Source: Oxalobacteraceae sp. CFBP 13730 (GTDB taxonomy: Bacteria > Pseudomonadota > Gammaproteobacteria > Burkholderiales > Burkholderiaceae_D). From it: a stretch of 64,000 nucleotides of DNA. Below are positions 16,258-28,166 of the stretch, piece after piece. A program made the translations under genes and the position numbers. The notes below the pieces were generated by a model, which was not told the origin of the DNA, made no database searches, and worked only from the letters and a program-made list of their open reading frames with translations. The DNA is taken from contig JACYUQ010000002.1 of the NCBI GenBank assembly GCA_014841835.1, positions 1,116,001 through 1,180,000 of the forward strand. Direction: 5' to 3'. Within the stretch, counting starts at the first letter, position 1. Each line of letters opens with the position of its first letter.

Positions 16258-17100
16258 ATGTCCTACCAATCCATTCTCGTCCACGCCTGCCAGCCGGAAC
16301 TGGCGCAGGCACGCTATCGGCTGGCAGCGGCCATCGCGCTGGCCGAAGACACACGCCTGACCGGCATCGCGCTTTCGGGCGCGATCGAATTCATTGTCCG
16401 TTGCAGCGCCGCGGCTGGCGTGGCGCCCATCGGCCCGGACGACTACAACTTCCTGACCGACAATGCGAAGCACACGTTGACGGACTTCGAAACCGCCGTG
16501 CGCGCTGCCGGCGTCGTGCCGCTGGAAAGCAAGCTCAGCGATGAATCGGCCATCCGCGCCTTGCCGCTGGAAGCGCGCTACTGCGACCTGCTGCTGATCG
16601 GCCAGGTCACCCACCCCGATGCGATCCTGGCCGACGACTACTCGCTGGCACGCACTATCCTCATCCATGCGCCCTGCCCGGTCATGGTGGTGCCGTCCAC
16701 GACCGCTGTCACCAGGGTGCCCGTCCGGCCCCTGATCGCCTGGGACGGCAGCATGGAAGCAAGCCGGGCCGTGCGCGCCGCCCTGCCCCTGCTGCGCCGC
16801 GCGGGCAGCGTGACGGCGGCATGCTTTCACCCGCAGAAATACAGTGGCACGCAGGTCCAGGCAGGCACCCAGCTGACCACCTACCTGGCCAGTCACGGCA
16901 TCGACGTCGACATACTGGCACCAGCACCGGCACCGACCGGCAACGTCGGCGAGGCGCTGCTCGGGCTCGCTGCCACAGGAGCGCACGACCTGATTGTCAT
17001 GGGCAACTTCGGCCATTCGCGCTTTCGCGAGCTGGTGCTGGGCGGCGTCACCGAAACCGTGCTGGCCGGTACGGTCGTGCCGGTGCTGACGAGCCACTGA
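16258..17100 (+). CDS. universal stress protein, tandem UspA domains
   Basis: 280 aa. The N-terminal module (SILVHACQPELAQARY) lacks a clear ATP loop. The C-terminal module (IAWDGSMEASRAV to VMGNFGHSRFRELVLGG) has a normal loop. A ribosome site (GGGG AAAACC) precedes ATG 16258. The gap to the dehydrogenase is short and holds no FNR box, so co-transcription with it is likely. It is a paralogue of the tandem Usp at 9830. Confidence 0.85.
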   Translation: MSYQSILVHACQPELAQARYRLAAAIALAEDTRLTGIALSGAIEFIVRCSAAAGVAPIGPDDYNFLTDNAKHTLTDFETAVRAAGVVPLESKLSDESAIRALPLEARYCDLLLIGQVTHPDAILADDYSLARTILIHAPCPVMVVPSTTAVTRVPVRPLIAWDGSMEASRAVRAALPLLRRAGSVTAACFHPQKYSGTQVQAGTQLTTYLASHGIDVDILAPAPAPTGNVGEALLGLAATGAHDLIVMGNFGHSRFRELVLGGVTETVLAGTVVPVLTSH

Positions 17101-17164
17101 TCTCAGATGGCACGATTGCAAAGCAAGATGGGATGTGACTGCGCATGCACCGGTAACACCGGGA

Positions 17165-17203
17165 TGGAAAACACAAAAGCAAACGGGCCCCGAAAGGGCC
17201 CGT
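17165..17203 (-). terminator. intrinsic terminator of the tRNA operon
   Basis: A perfect 8-bp stem ACGGGCCC/GGGCCCGT with a CGAAA loop lies at 17183-17203. On the minus strand it is followed by TTTGCTTTTGTGTTTT (17167-17182). It closes the tRNA transcript just past tRNA-Cys. Confidence 0.8.
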
Positions 17204-17214
17204 GCGATAAATTC

Positions 17215-17288
17215 TGGAGGCGAGGATCGGAGTCGAACCGACCTAGACGGCTTTGCAGGCCGCTGCATAACCGCTTTGCTACCTCGCC
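17215..17288 (-). tRNA. tRNA-Cys (GCA)
   Basis: 74 nt with an encoded CCA end. The acceptor stem GGCGAGG pairs with CCTCGCC; the anticodon loop reads CTGCAAA; the T loop is GGTTCGACTCC. It is the last gene of the tRNA operon. E. coli has the same pgsA-glyW-cysT order, followed by leuZ, which is absent here. Confidence 0.95.
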
Positions 17289-17364
17289 AGAGGATTTGAT
17301 GCACTCGTGATGCGGGCGGTTATGCACCGCATCAACAAGGGAAGAATGGATCTTCCTGGAATTC

Positions 17365-17440
17365 TGGAGCGGGAGAAGAGGCTCGAACTCTCGACCTCAA
17401 CCTTGGCAAGGTTGCGCTCTACCAACTGAGCTACTCCCGC
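17365..17440 (-). tRNA. tRNA-Gly (GCC), copy 4 in transcription order
   Basis: 76 nt with encoded CCA, acceptor GCGGGAG, anticodon loop TTGCCAA. It is identical in sequence to the other three glycine tRNAs. Confidence 0.95.
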
Positions 17441-17477
17441 TGGGGATTACTACATTACTACGCCATTTGCAAGACAC

Positions 17478-17553
17478 TGGAGCGGGAGAAGAGGCTCGAA
17501 CTCTCGACCTCAACCTTGGCAAGGTTGCGCTCTACCAACTGAGCTACTCCCGC
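17478..17553 (-). tRNA. tRNA-Gly (GCC), copy 3
   Basis: 76 nt, identical to the neighbouring copies; 37 nt separate it from copy 4. Confidence 0.95.
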
Positions 17554-17629
17554 TTGGAGCCATGCAATTACTGATCACATCTACTGCTTTACTACGCCAA
17601 TGCTACGTTCTGCAACAACCAGCCGAAAC

Positions 17630-17705
17630 TGGAGCGGGAGAAGAGGCTCGAACTCTCGACCTCAACCTTGGCAAGGTTGCGCTCTACCAACTGAGCTACT
17701 CCCGC
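17630..17705 (-). tRNA. tRNA-Gly (GCC), copy 2
   Basis: 76 nt, identical to the neighbouring copies; 76 nt of unrelated spacer separate it from copy 3. Confidence 0.95.
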
Positions 17706-17772
17706 GTACAGAACAACGATTATGACAGGTTTCAGACGTTTTTCCAAGATCGCGTGCCAACTTTGCAATCTT

Positions 17773-17848
17773 TGGAGCGGGAGAAGAGGCTCGAACTCTC
17801 GACCTCAACCTTGGCAAGGTTGCGCTCTACCAACTGAGCTACTCCCGC
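17773..17848 (-). tRNA. tRNA-Gly (GCC), copy 1
   Basis: 76 nt, first tRNA after the promoter at 17891-17918, with a leader of about 35 nt. Identical to copies 2-4. Confidence 0.95.
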
Positions 17849-17890
17849 TTCGTCTTTCAATCTGTCGCGTTGTTGTCGCAACAGGCAGGC

Positions 17891-17918
17891 ATTATAGAGA
17901 TTCTATTCCGTACGTCAA
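17891..17918 (-). promoter_or_regulatory. sigma-70 promoter of the tRNA operon
   Basis: On the minus strand TTGACG (17918-17913), a 16-bp spacer and a perfect TATAAT (17896-17891). It lies between pgsA and the first tRNA-Gly, so the tRNAs are not dependent on pgsA transcription. Confidence 0.85.
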
Positions 17919-17935
17919 GGATGCCCGGAAACTAA

Positions 17936-18514
17936 TTAAATCGGACCCGCCTTTTCCTTGATCAGGGGCCACGCGCGGCGCAGGTAATAGAACATCGACC
18001 ACACGGTCAGCACGCCCGCGACCCACAGCAGGTACTCGCCCCAGAACTGGAAATCGATGCCAAACAGCGTGTCATGAAGCAGCAGCATCGGGATCGCCGT
18101 CATCTGTGCGGCGGTCTTGATCTTGCCGATCGAGCTGACCGCGACCGAACGCGTGGCGCCAATCTGGGCCATCCATTCGCGCAGCGCCGAGATCGTGATT
18201 TCACGGCCGATGATGATGCCGGCGATGATCACGTCGACGCGGTCGAGCTGAACCAGCATCAGCAGCGCCACGGCCACCATCAGCTTGTCGGCGACCGGGT
18301 CGAGAAAGGCGCCGAAGGCCGAGGTTTCGTTCCAGCGGCGGGCCAGGAAACCGTCGAACCAGTCGGTGATGGCGGCCACGATGAAGACGGATGTGGCGGC
18401 CAGATTACGGTCCGGCATGCTCATCCAGTCAGAAGGAAGATAGAACAATCCGACCACCAGCGGAATCAGGGCGACGCGTAACCAGGTCAGGAGAATCGGA
18501 ATATTTAAGGGCAT
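17936..18514 (-). CDS. pgsA: CDP-diacylglycerol-glycerol-3-phosphate 3-phosphatidyltransferase
   Basis: 192 aa integral membrane enzyme that makes phosphatidylglycerophosphate, the committed step to phosphatidylglycerol and cardiolipin. The CDP-alcohol phosphotransferase signature is complete: D54-G55-x2-A58-R59-x8-G68-x3-D72-x3-D76. Several hydrophobic helices are visible (for example residues 7-25). It lies downstream of uvrC and upstream of the tRNA-Gly/Cys operon, an order shared with enteric bacteria. The start ATG at 18514 gives the normal family N-terminus MPLNIP. Confidence 0.95.
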   Translation of the reverse strand: MPLNIPILLTWLRVALIPLVVGLFYLPSDWMSMPDRNLAATSVFIVAAITDWFDGFLARRWNETSAFGAFLDPVADKLMVAVALLMLVQLDRVDVIIAGIIIGREITISALREWMAQIGATRSVAVSSIGKIKTAAQMTAIPMLLLHDTLFGIDFQFWGEYLLWVAGVLTVWSMFYYLRRAWPLIKEKAGPI

Positions 18515-18675
18515 GGGGGAGCTGATTACCGTGGAAAAATGCTTGGCCGTAAGTCTACATGGCTAAGGGAGTTTGGGCCAGTTGACTCGTCTGTACGGCG
18601 GACGATCAGCGGGGGCTGCAGTGCGTGCAAGCTCAACGGCTTGAGCGCAGTGCCGGTTGACACCAGATGCAGAGA

Positions 18676-18712
18676 TTGGCAGCGCGGCAGAATACCTCGG
18701 ACGCGCTGCCAA
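18676..18712. terminator. strong inverted repeat just past uvrC
   Basis: TTGGCAGCGCG and CGCGCTGCCAA form an 11-bp perfect stem with a 15-nt loop, starting four bases past the uvrC stop. No U-run follows on the minus strand, so it is either a Rho-assisted or weak terminator, or an mRNA-stabilising hairpin. The rest of 18515-18715 holds nothing recognisable. Confidence 0.5.
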
Positions 18713-18715
18713 CCC

Positions 18716-20716
18716 TCAGTGCAATTGCCGGTAGATTTCTTCGGCCAGCGCGCTCGAAATACCCTCGACCGTCATCAGGTCTTCGACGCTTGCGTCGATG
18801 ACCCCACGCAGGCCGCCAAAGCGCGCCAGAAGGCGCTGGCGGCGTTTGGCGCCGATGCCCTCGATCTCTTCCAGGCGCGACGCCTGGCGCGTCTTGGCGC
18901 GCTTGGCGCGCATGCCGGTGATGGCGAAGCGGTGCGCCTCGTCGCGGATCAGCGCGACCAGCATCAGCGCGGCCGATTCCTTGCCCAGTTCCTGCGCCGG
19001 ACGGCCATCGGCGAAGATCAGGGTCTCCAGGCCCACGCGACGCCCTTCCCCCTTGGCCACGCCGACGATCATCGACAGGTCCAGCCCCAGCTCGGTGAAG
19101 ACCTGGCGCGCCATCTCGACCTGGCCCTTGCCGCCGTCGACCAGCACGATGTCGGGCATCACGCCGGCGCCGGCCAGCACTTCCGCTGCGACCTTCTCGT
19201 AGCGGCGCATCAGCACTTGCCGCATCGCGGCGTAATCGTCGCCCGGCGTGATGCCGTTGATGTTAAAGCGGCGGTATTCGCCGTTCTGCATCGCATGGTG
19301 GTGGAACACCACGCACGACGCCTGCGTCGCCTCGCCCGCCGTGTGGCTGATGTCGAAGCACTCGATCCGCAGTGCGTCGAGGTCGTCGTTCTCCAGCCCC
19401 AGGGTGTCGGCCAGCGCGCGCGTGCGCAGTTGCTGCGAGCCTTGCTCGGACAGCAGGCGCGCCAGTGCGATCTCGCCGCCCTTCTGCGCCATCTCGAGCC
19501 ACTGGCGGCGCTGGCCGCCCGGCTGCAGCACGAGGTTGATGCGGTGGCCGCATTGCTCGCTGAGCGCCAGGATCAGCTCGGGCTGGTCGAACTCGACGTT
19601 CAGGATCAGCGTGCCGGGGATGAACTGGCCCGCGTAGTGCTGCGCCAGGAACGCGCACAGCACCTCGACGTCGAGCGGGCATTCGCCCAGCGATTCCCCG
19701 ACATGGCTCGGGAAGTAGGCGCGGTCGCCCAGGTGGCGTCCACCGCGCACCATCGCCAGGTTGACGCAGGCGCGCCCGCCCTGCAGCACCACCGCAATGA
19801 CGTCGACATCAGCATCGCCCACGGTTTCCATGCTTTGCGCGTGCAGCACTTTCGACAGCGCCTGGATCTGGTTGCGCACGCCGGCCGCCTGCTCGAACTT
19901 CAGGTCCATCGCGTAGGTCTGCATCTTGTTCTGCAGATCGGCCATGACTTCGCTCTGGCGCCCGCGCAGGAAGCGCGCGGCGTTCTCGACGTCGAGCTGA
20001 TACTGCTCCGGCTCGATCAGCTTGACGCACGGCGCGCTGCAGCGGCCAATCTGGTGCAGCAGGCACGGCCGCGTGCGGTTTGCGTACACGCTGTCTTCGC
20101 AGGTGCGCAGCATGAACACGCGCTGCAGCAGCTGGATCGATTCTTTGGCCGCCCACGCGCTCGGGAACGGGCCGAAGTACTGGTTGCGCTTGTCGAGCGC
20201 GCCGCGGTAATACGCCATGCGCGGCGCTTCGCCGCCCGTGATCTTGATGTACGGGTACGATTTGTCGTCGCGAAACAGGATGTTGTAGCGCGGCTTGAGC
20301 GACTTGATCAGGTTGTTTTCGAGGATCAGCGCTTCGGCTTCGCTGCTGACGATCGTCGTTTCCAGGCGCGCGATCTGCGACACCATCATCGCGATACGTG
20401 GGCTCGACAGGTTCTTCTGGAAATAGCTCGAGACACGGTTCTTCAGGTTGCGCGCCTTGCCGACGTACAGCACGTTCTCGGCCGCGTCAAAGTAGCGGTA
20501 GACGCCAGGCAAGCCCGGCAGGCGATTGACAGTCGCGAGCACCTGCGCACGCACATCGGGTTCGACCTTCGGGCTCAGTTCGCGGTTGGCCTCGGCGCGC
20601 GACTGATCACGCGCCTCCGCCAGGCGTTCGCGCCCCAGGCGCGCCGTCAGTTCGGGCGTGAGTTCGACACCGCTGTCGGTGGGCGTGGTGGGTACGACGG
20701 GCTTTGCTTCGGACAT
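18716..20716 (-). CDS. uvrC: excinuclease ABC subunit C
   Basis: 666 aa. UvrC makes both incisions of nucleotide excision repair when loaded by UvrAB. The GIY-YIG nuclease begins at residue 71 (GVYRYF to [13 protein letters not shown]), followed by a UVR domain, the RNase H-like C-terminal nuclease ([11 protein letters not shown]) and a terminal helix-hairpin-helix ([12 protein letters not shown]). The N-terminus before GIY-YIG is about 50 residues longer than in E. coli and is charged and probably disordered; the ATG at 20716 could be replaced by a later start. It sits 18 bp after acpS. Confidence 0.95.
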   Translation of the reverse strand: MSEAKPVVPTTPTDSGVELTPELTARLGRERLAEARDQSRAEANRELSPKVEPDVRAQVLATVNRLPGLPGVYRYFDAAENVLYVGKARNLKNRVSSYFQKNLSSPRIAMMVSQIARLETTIVSSEAEALILENNLIKSLKPRYNILFRDDKSYPYIKITGGEAPRMAYYRGALDKRNQYFGPFPSAWAAKESIQLLQRVFMLRTCEDSVYANRTRPCLLHQIGRCSAPCVKLIEPEQYQLDVENAARFLRGRQSEVMADLQNKMQTYAMDLKFEQAAGVRNQIQALSKVLHAQSMETVGDADVDVIAVVLQGGRACVNLAMVRGGRHLGDRAYFPSHVGESLGECPLDVEVLCAFLAQHYAGQFIPGTLILNVEFDQPELILALSEQCGHRINLVLQPGGQRRQWLEMAQKGGEIALARLLSEQGSQQLRTRALADTLGLENDDLDALRIECFDISHTAGEATQASCVVFHHHAMQNGEYRRFNINGITPGDDYAAMRQVLMRRYEKVAAEVLAGAGVMPDIVLVDGGKGQVEMARQVFTELGLDLSMIVGVAKGEGRRVGLETLIFADGRPAQELGKESAALMLVALIRDEAHRFAITGMRAKRAKTRQASRLEEIEGIGAKRRQRLLARFGGLRGVIDASVEDLMTVEGISSALAEEIYRQLH

Positions 20717-20734
20717 GAATCTCTTGAAAAGGGG

Positions 20735-21142
20735 TCAGGCTGCTGGCGCAGGGGCCTGGGTGACGATGACGAACGCGACGCCGTAATCGGCCTCGTCGCT
20801 GATCGACACCTGGGCGCTGAGCCGGTTTTCTTGCATGAATGCTTCGAGCGCGCCGCTGCAGACGATCATCGGCTTGCCGCTCGGGGCATTGAGCATCTGC
20901 ATCGAGCGCCAGGTCATCGGCATGCGGATCCCGGTGCCGATGGCTTTCGAGAACGCTTCCTTGGCCGAAAAACGGGTGGCCAAAAAGCGCAGCCCGCGCA
21001 CCGCGTTCTTGGCGCTGCGGGCGTGGTACTTGGCCAGCTCTTGCGGGCCGAGGACTTTTTCGGCAAAGCGCGGGCCGCTGCGTGCGAGCGCCGCTTCCAC
21101 GCGCGAAATCTGGACGATGTCGGTGCCGATGCCGTAGATCAT
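20735..21142 (-). CDS. acpS: holo-[acyl-carrier-protein] synthase
   Basis: 135 aa. Transfers 4'-phosphopantetheine from CoA to the serine of apo-ACP (acpP lies at 32852 in this window). The magnesium ligands D8 (GTDIV) and E62 (SAKEAFSKA) are in place. The ATG overlaps the pdxJ stop by four bases (ATGA). Confidence 0.94.
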   Translation of the reverse strand: MIYGIGTDIVQISRVEAALARSGPRFAEKVLGPQELAKYHARSAKNAVRGLRFLATRFSAKEAFSKAIGTGIRMPMTWRSMQMLNAPSGKPMIVCSGALEAFMQENRLSAQVSISDEADYGVAFVIVTQAPAPAA

Positions 21143-21921
21143 GCCGGCTCAGTCCCGCTCGTATAAGCCGTGCCCAGGCGCGCCGCGACCATGATCGCCT
21201 TCATCTCGCGCACGGCGTTTTCAAAGCCGACAAACAAGGCGTGACCAACGATGGCGTGGCCGATGTTCAGCTCGTGCAGGTCCTTGATGGCGGCGATCGG
21301 CTGGACGTTGGTGTAGTGCAGGCCATGGCCGGCATTCACGCGCAGGCCGCGCTGGACGCCTTCGCGCGCACCAACACGGATGCGTTCGAGCTCATGCGCG
21401 ACTTCGTCCGGCGTGGCCTCGGCATAGCGGCCCGTGTGCAGCTCGATGACGGTGGCGCCGACGGCGGCGGCCGCCTCGATCTGGCGCGCGTCGGCATCGA
21501 TGAACAGCGAGACGCGGATGCCCTCGTCCTTCAGTTGCTTCACCGCCGCCTCGACCTCGTTGTAGTAGCGCACGACATCCAGGCCGCCCTCGGTCGTGAC
21601 TTCCTCGCGCCGCTCGGGCACCAGGCACACGTCCTGCGGCTTGACGCGGCAGGCGAAATCGATCATCTCGCGCGTGACGGCCGCTTCCAGGTTCATGCGG
21701 GTGGCCAGCAACGGACGCAGCGCGATCACGTCGGCGTCGCGGATGTGGCGGCGATCTTCACGCAGATGCAGCGTGATCAGGTCGGCGCCGGCCTGCTCGG
21801 CCAGCAGCGCGCCGCGCAGCGGGTCCGGGTAGGTGGTGCCGCGCGCATTGCGCACGGTGGCGATGTGGTCGATGTTCACGCCCAGGTCGATCACCTGGCC
21901 AACGGGATTCAGGAAGCTCAT
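21139..21921 (-). CDS. pdxJ: pyridoxine 5'-phosphate synthase
   Basis: 260 aa TIM-barrel enzyme that condenses 1-deoxyxylulose 5-phosphate with 3-amino-2-oxopropyl phosphate to pyridoxine phosphate. Family hallmarks include [15 protein letters not shown] at the N-terminus, LREDRRHI and the GHGLHYTNV phosphate loop. It is coupled to acpS by an ATGA overlap and follows recO by 16 bp, the conserved recO-pdxJ-acpS order of proteobacteria. Confidence 0.95.
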   Translation of the reverse strand: MSFLNPVGQVIDLGVNIDHIATVRNARGTTYPDPLRGALLAEQAGADLITLHLREDRRHIRDADVIALRPLLATRMNLEAAVTREMIDFACRVKPQDVCLVPERREEVTTEGGLDVVRYYNEVEAAVKQLKDEGIRVSLFIDADARQIEAAAAVGATVIELHTGRYAEATPDEVAHELERIRVGAREGVQRGLRVNAGHGLHYTNVQPIAAIKDLHELNIGHAIVGHALFVGFENAVREMKAIMVAARLGTAYTSGTEPA

Positions 21922-21936
21922 GGTGTTTGGTCTGCT

Positions 21937-22755
21937 TTACAGTTGCATCAAGTCGATCAGGATCTGGCGCGTGTTGAGCGGCTGGCCGCCCAGGTGGTGC
22001 GCCAGCAGGAAGCGCATCAATTGCTTGCTCTGCGCCTGCGTGGCCGGGTCAGTATAGTCTTCGCGCTCCATGTCCAGCAGCGTCTTGCCCAGTACCACGG
22101 GCCAGACTTCGCCGGCACCGGCTTCACGGGCGCCGCGTTCGGGGTCCACCACATAGTCACCGCCCGCCTCCACCCGGCTGCGCGTCGTCGTACAGCGACT
22201 CAGGTCGGCAGCGACCCCTGTCTCCTTAAGTAAGGCCCGTTCGAATTTTCGCAAGACGATTTGCGCAGGTTCGCCGTGCGCCAACTGGTTCAAGGTCGAG
22301 ACATAGTGGTCGAACAGGGCCGGATGGCGATCGTCGCGCGCCAGCAGTTTGACCAGGAGTTCGTTGAGGTAGAAGCCGCACAACAGCGCCGTGCGCTCCA
22401 GCGGAAGCATGCCGCCGACCCACTCGGCGTCGATCAGCGTGCGCAGCTCGGATTTGCCGCTCCACGATACGGACAGCGGCTGGAAGGTTTGCAGCACGCC
22501 CCGCAGCTTGGAGAACGGGCGCTTGGCGCCTTTGGCCACGACACCCACGCGACCATGGTCGCGCGTGAACATGTCGATGATCAGGCTGGTTTCTTTGTAG
22601 GGATAGCTGTGCAGCACGAAGCCGGGCTGGCCGAGTACACGGCCGTCACGCGCCGAGCTTCTGGCAGGTGCGCTGGCCGACGCGCGGGTTCGCTTGGCGG
22701 GCGGTGGCGCCGCCTGCTCGGGCGCGTTGTCGATCAGGTCATCGTGGCTCGGCAT
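21937..22755 (-). CDS. recO: DNA repair protein RecO
   Basis: 272 aa. RecO anneals SSB-coated single strands and helps load RecA in the RecFOR pathway. An OB-fold N-terminus ([20 protein letters not shown]) follows a basic, disordered leader of about 40 residues (APARSSARD). The helical C-terminal domain ends [10 protein letters not shown]. The leader is longer than in E. coli, and the start is taken as the first ATG. It lies 24 bp after era. Confidence 0.93.
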   Translation of the reverse strand: MPSHDDLIDNAPEQAAPPPAKRTRASASAPARSSARDGRVLGQPGFVLHSYPYKETSLIIDMFTRDHGRVGVVAKGAKRPFSKLRGVLQTFQPLSVSWSGKSELRTLIDAEWVGGMLPLERTALLCGFYLNELLVKLLARDDRHPALFDHYVSTLNQLAHGEPAQIVLRKFERALLKETGVAADLSRCTTTRSRVEAGGDYVVDPERGAREAGAGEVWPVVLGKTLLDMEREDYTDPATQAQSKQLMRFLLAHHLGGQPLNTRQILIDLMQL

Positions 22756-22779
22756 GCTGTGTGGGCGCGCTCCGGGAAC

Positions 22780-23676
22780 TTACTCGTAACCGTAGGCGCG
22801 CAGGCCCATTTCATTGTCGGCCCAGCCCGATTTGACCTTGACCCAGATTTCCAGGTACACGGGGCCGCCGAACAGTTTTTCCATATCGAGGCGCGACTGC
22901 GTCGAGATTTCTTTCAGGCGCGCACCCTTGTTACCGATGATCATCGATTTATGGGTGTCGCGCTCGACCAGGATGGCAGCGAACACGCGACGCAGATTGC
23001 CCTCTTGCAGGAACTGCTCGATCAGCACGGTGCTGGTGTACGGCAATTCGTCACCCGACAGGCGGAACACTTTTTCGCGAACGATCTCGGCCGCGAGGAA
23101 TTTCTCGCTGCGGTCGGTGATGTCGTCGGGACCGAATACCGGTGCGTTCTGTGGCAGGTGGTTCTTGATCTCGTTTTCCAGCGCATCGATCTGGAAGCGC
23201 AGCTTCGCCGAGACCGGCACGACAGCGGCAAATTCACGCATCGCGGCGATCTTTTGCGCGAACGGCATCAACACGGCCTTGTCCTTGACGTGGTCGGACT
23301 TGTTCAGCACCAGGATCACCGGCACGTTCTTTGGCAACAGATTGAGAACCTGTTCATCCGCCGGACCGAAGGTGCCGGCTTCGAGCAGGTACAGGACGAC
23401 GTCGGCCGAGATCAGCGTGTTCGCGACCGTCTTGTTGAGCGTCTTGTTCAGCGCGTTGGCGTGCCGGGTCTGGAAGCCCGGCGTGTCGACGTAGATGAAC
23501 TGGGCGTCGTCGCGGGTCTGGATGCCGGTGATGCGGTGGCGGGTAGTCTGCGCCTTGCGCGACGTGATCGACACCTTGGCGCCGATCAGGACGTTCATCA
23601 GCGTCGACTTGCCGACGTTCGGACGGCCTACGATGGCGATATAACCGCAACGGAAATTGTCGGGGATGGCGTTCAT
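22780..23676 (-). CDS. era: GTPase Era
   Basis: 298 aa from ATG 23676, which overlaps the rnc stop (ATGA); the longer open frame upstream is a shadow of rnc. G1 GRPNVGKS (17-24), G3 DTPGF, G4 NKSD and a C-terminal KH domain ([13 protein letters not shown]) are clear. Era binds the 3' end of 16S rRNA and assists 30S maturation; pairing with RNase III is the usual arrangement. Confidence 0.95.
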   Translation of the reverse strand: MNAIPDNFRCGYIAIVGRPNVGKSTLMNVLIGAKVSITSRKAQTTRHRITGIQTRDDAQFIYVDTPGFQTRHANALNKTLNKTVANTLISADVVLYLLEAGTFGPADEQVLNLLPKNVPVILVLNKSDHVKDKAVLMPFAQKIAAMREFAAVVPVSAKLRFQIDALENEIKNHLPQNAPVFGPDDITDRSEKFLAAEIVREKVFRLSGDELPYTSTVLIEQFLQEGNLRRVFAAILVERDTHKSMIIGNKGARLKEISTQSRLDMEKLFGGPVYLEIWVKVKSGWADNEMGLRAYGYE

Positions 23677-24491
23677 GCTTTTTTGCTTCCTGGTTGTTCT
23701 GGCTTTGCCGCAGCCGGCGCCAAGGATTGGTCTGGGGCGCCACTCTGGCTGGTGGCGATGCCGGCCAGCTTGAGCTGGGCCGTGCGCGGCTTGGCCTTGC
23801 GGCTCACGGGCGACTTGGCCAGCGCCTTCTGGGCGGCGCCCAGGGCCAGGCTGGCTGCGGCCTGCTCGGCGGCGCGGCGGCTGCCACCGCGGCCGAACAC
23901 TTGGACACTCAGTTTGGGCACCAGGCATTCGACTTCGAATTCCTGGCTGTGCGCGGCGCCGTGCGTGGCCACCACATTATACGTCGGCAGCGCGATCCGC
24001 TTGGCCTGCAAAAATTCCTGCAGCAGCGTCTTGGCGTCCTTGCCCAGCGTGCCGGGGTCGACCGTGTCCAGCAGCGGAATATAGAAGGCGCGGATCACGT
24101 CGCGCGCGCTATCAAAACCGGCATCGAGGAAGATCGCGCCCAGCAGGGCTTCGAGCGTGTCGGCCAGGATCGACGGGCGGCGAAAGCCACCCGATTTCAG
24201 TTCGCCCTCGCCCAGGCGCAGGAACTGCGACAGGTCGAGCTTCTGGGCGATCTCGAACAGCGCCTGCTGCTTGACGAGATTGGCGCGCAGGCGCGACAGG
24301 TCGCCTTCGTCCAGGCCGCGATAACGCTCGTACAGGATCGACGCCACGACGCAGTTCAGGATCGAGTCGCCCAGAAATTCGAGGCGCTCGTTATGCAGCG
24401 CGCTATGGCTACGGTGGGTCAGGGCTTGCTGAAGCAGCCCGGCATCCCGGAATGTATAGCCCAAGCGCGTCTGCAATAACTGATGATTCAT
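23673..24491 (-). CDS. rnc: ribonuclease III
   Basis: 272 aa from the ATG at 24491 ([14 protein letters not shown]); an upstream ATG at 24542 is in frame but has no family support. The signature [11 protein letters not shown] (35-45) with catalytic Glu/Asp is present, followed by a double-strand RNA-binding domain (about 155-225). The last 45 residues are a Lys/Ala/Pro-rich tail not found in E. coli RNase III (226 aa). It processes rRNA precursors and structured mRNAs. Between DUF4845 and era in the lepA-lepB operon. Confidence 0.94.
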   Translation of the reverse strand: MNHQLLQTRLGYTFRDAGLLQQALTHRSHSALHNERLEFLGDSILNCVVASILYERYRGLDEGDLSRLRANLVKQQALFEIAQKLDLSQFLRLGEGELKSGGFRRPSILADTLEALLGAIFLDAGFDSARDVIRAFYIPLLDTVDPGTLGKDAKTLLQEFLQAKRIALPTYNVVATHGAAHSQEFEVECLVPKLSVQVFGRGGSRRAAEQAAASLALGAAQKALAKSPVSRKAKPRTAQLKLAGIATSQSGAPDQSLAPAAAKPEQPGSKKA

Positions 24492-24559
24492 TGTCGGTGT
24501 CGTGTGCGTGGCCGGCGCCAGGCGCCCTGCCACGAAGTCCATATGGCGTGAAAGTACGG

Positions 24560-24946
24560 TTACGGTGCGGCGGTGCTGGCCTCGGCGACGATGCCGCTCG
24601 GGTCCGTGGTGCCGGAAAAGTCGATGAGGATGCTGACGTTGCCGGCCAGCGGCAGGCGTTTTTCGTACGCGAAGCTGATCTCGAGGTCGCCATCGTCGCG
24701 TGTGAAGACCAGGTCGGCGCCGCGAATCGCTTCAACGTCGTTGACGCTGGTATTGCGGTCGAACGCCGCCTGCATCGCCCGCACGGTGCCGCCTTCGGCC
24801 TTGGTCTTGACGATGGCGGTCTTGATCGCGTTGTACTCGATATAGGCCGGAATCATGCGCATCGCAAAGACCAGCACGAGGCCGATCACGGCGAGGGCCA
24901 CGATCAGACCCGTCAAGGTGACGCCCTGCTGTTTGCTCCGGACCAT
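24560..24946 (-). CDS. DUF4845 membrane protein
   Basis: 128 aa from ATG 24946, preceded by AGAGGT; an ATG at 24991 would overlap lepB. A short basic N-terminus and one transmembrane helix ([20 protein letters not shown]) resemble a pilin-type start ([11 protein letters not shown]), followed by a periplasmic domain of about 90 residues. DUF4845 genes sit between lepB and rnc in many betaproteobacteria. Function unknown. Confidence 0.85.
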   Translation of the reverse strand: MVRSKQQGVTLTGLIVALAVIGLVLVFAMRMIPAYIEYNAIKTAIVKTKAEGGTVRAMQAAFDRNTSVNDVEAIRGADLVFTRDDGDLEISFAYEKRLPLAGNVSILIDFSGTTDPSGIVAEASTAAP

Positions 24947-24956
24947 ATGCACCTCT

Positions 24957-25885
24957 TTAATGAATGCCGCCAACGCGCTTGAAGTTGCCAAAGTTCATCC
25001 AGACGACGAATGCCTTGCCCACGATATTCCGGTCCGGCACGAAGCCCCAGTAGCGGCTGTCGGCGCTGTTATCGCGGTTATCGCCCATCATGAAATACTG
25101 GCCGGCCGGCACGACGCAGGTGAATTTGTCTTCCGTATAGTCGCAGGCTTCGCGCAGCGGGAACTGCTCGACGCTCGGGAAGTCAGAGTTGCGGCGATCG
25201 GCCGTGTTCAGAATGCGGTGCTGCGTGAAGCCGCCCGGGCTTGGCAGTTTTTCTTCCAGCTGCTTGTGGTAGACCGGATGCTGGTCGTCCAGGTAATCGT
25301 CCAGCGGCGTGTACTCGACAGCCTTGCCATTGACGGTCAGGCGCTTGTCTTCGTAGGTGATGGTATCACCAGGCACGCCAACGACGCGCTTGATGTAATC
25401 CTGGCTCATGTCCTTTGGATATTTAAACACCATCACGTCGCCCCGCTGCGGGTCATTGATCTGGATAACTTTCTTGTTGATGATTGGCAGGCGGATACCG
25501 TAGGTGTACTTGTTCACCAGGATGAAGTCGCCCACCAGCAGCGTCGGCACCATCGACGACGACGGAATCTTGAACGGCTCCCACAGGAACGAGCGCAGGA
25601 TGAACACCATGGCGATCACCGGGAAGAAACTGCCCGAATACTCGACCCAGGTGGGCTGGCGTATGTGCGCCGCTTCGATCGCGGCGCGGTTGCCGTTGTG
25701 GTCGACCTTGATGCCATCGGCCACCAGCTTGGCGTTGCGCGCATCGTACTCGCGCAATGCGGCATCGGCGGCGCGCCGGCGCTGCTTTGCCAACACAAAC
25801 CGGTCCAGGCACCAGATGATGCCCGTGATGACCATCAGCACGAACAGGATCAGGGCGAAATTGCTCAACACGGGTTGCAGGTTCA

Positions 25886-25886
<1 letters not shown>
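24957..25886 (-). CDS. lepB: signal peptidase I
   Basis: 309 aa. Removes signal peptides from exported proteins at the outer face of the inner membrane. Two N-terminal membrane helices (about 8-25 and 87-101) flank a cytoplasmic loop. Catalytic S111 (IPSSSMVPT) and K166 (YIKRVVGVPGD) and the box MMGDNRDNSADSRYWG are all present. The ATG overlaps the lepA stop by one base (TAATG). Confidence 0.96.
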
Positions 25887-27679
<1,793 letters not shown>

Positions 27680-27860
27680 TAACAGAGCTCAAAACCAAAT
27701 AGACCGCGAATGCGGCGGATACGACTGAATCAGGGTGCACGTGCCGCGCGCGGCAAACAGAAAAAGCGCCGCGCCGGGGCCGTGCCGGTCCCCAGGCGAG
27801 CGCCATGGCAAAGCAAACAATTCTGGGGAGGGCCGTCTTGAAACACGCCAACCCGGCATT

Positions 27861-28166
27861 TTACCGGATTTCGGGACGCCCAACGGGATTTCCGGCCTGC
27901 CCCTCGAGGTAGGCGAGCACCGCAGCGCGGTCGAGGAAGTAATGGCACAGCTCGGGCTGGTCGAGGGCGCCATACAGCACCGGCACCAGTTCGTCGAAGC
28001 GCGCCACCAGTGCCGGATCGGCGTCGACGTCCAGCACGCTGATGGCGAACGGCTGCGCCGGGGTTTCCAGGGCCCGCAGCGCTGCCAGCATGTCGTCGCA
28101 CAGGTGGCAATACCCGCGCGCATACAGCGTGAACGGCACGCAAGGTGCGGCGGGCATGGCGCGCAT
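27861..28166 (-). CDS. glutaredoxin-like protein (DUF836 type)
   Basis: 101 aa thioredoxin-fold protein with a C20-H-L-C23 redox centre following a strand (FTLYARGYCHLCDDML). It lacks the GG motif of classical glutaredoxins, fitting the DUF836 subgroup. Start ATG 28166 overlaps the htrA stop (TGATG), so it is translated after the periplasmic protease; an ATG three codons later is possible. Partner unknown. Confidence 0.85.
   Translation of the reverse strand: MRAMPAAPCVPFTLYARGYCHLCDDMLAALRALETPAQPFAISVLDVDADPALVARFDELVPVLYGALDQPELCHYFLDRAAVLAYLEGQAGNPVGRPEIR

Noticed and set aside
17101-17214. A tRNA-Leu after tRNA-Cys, as in E. coli
   Set aside because: Only the operon terminator is found there; no cloverleaf can be drawn.
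17290-17310. TTTGATGCACTCGTGATG beside tRNA-Cys as an FNR box
   Set aside because: No ATCAA-like half at the correct spacing.
18539-21166. A long open plus-strand frame of 875 codons antisense to uvrC and acpS
   Set aside because: It is a high-GC shadow of strongly conserved genes; its translation is Arg/His/Gln-rich with no motif.
23677-23928. A longer Era starting near 23928
   Set aside because: The extra N-terminus is antisense-like shadow of rnc and carries no Era sequence; ATG 23676 overlaps the rnc stop.
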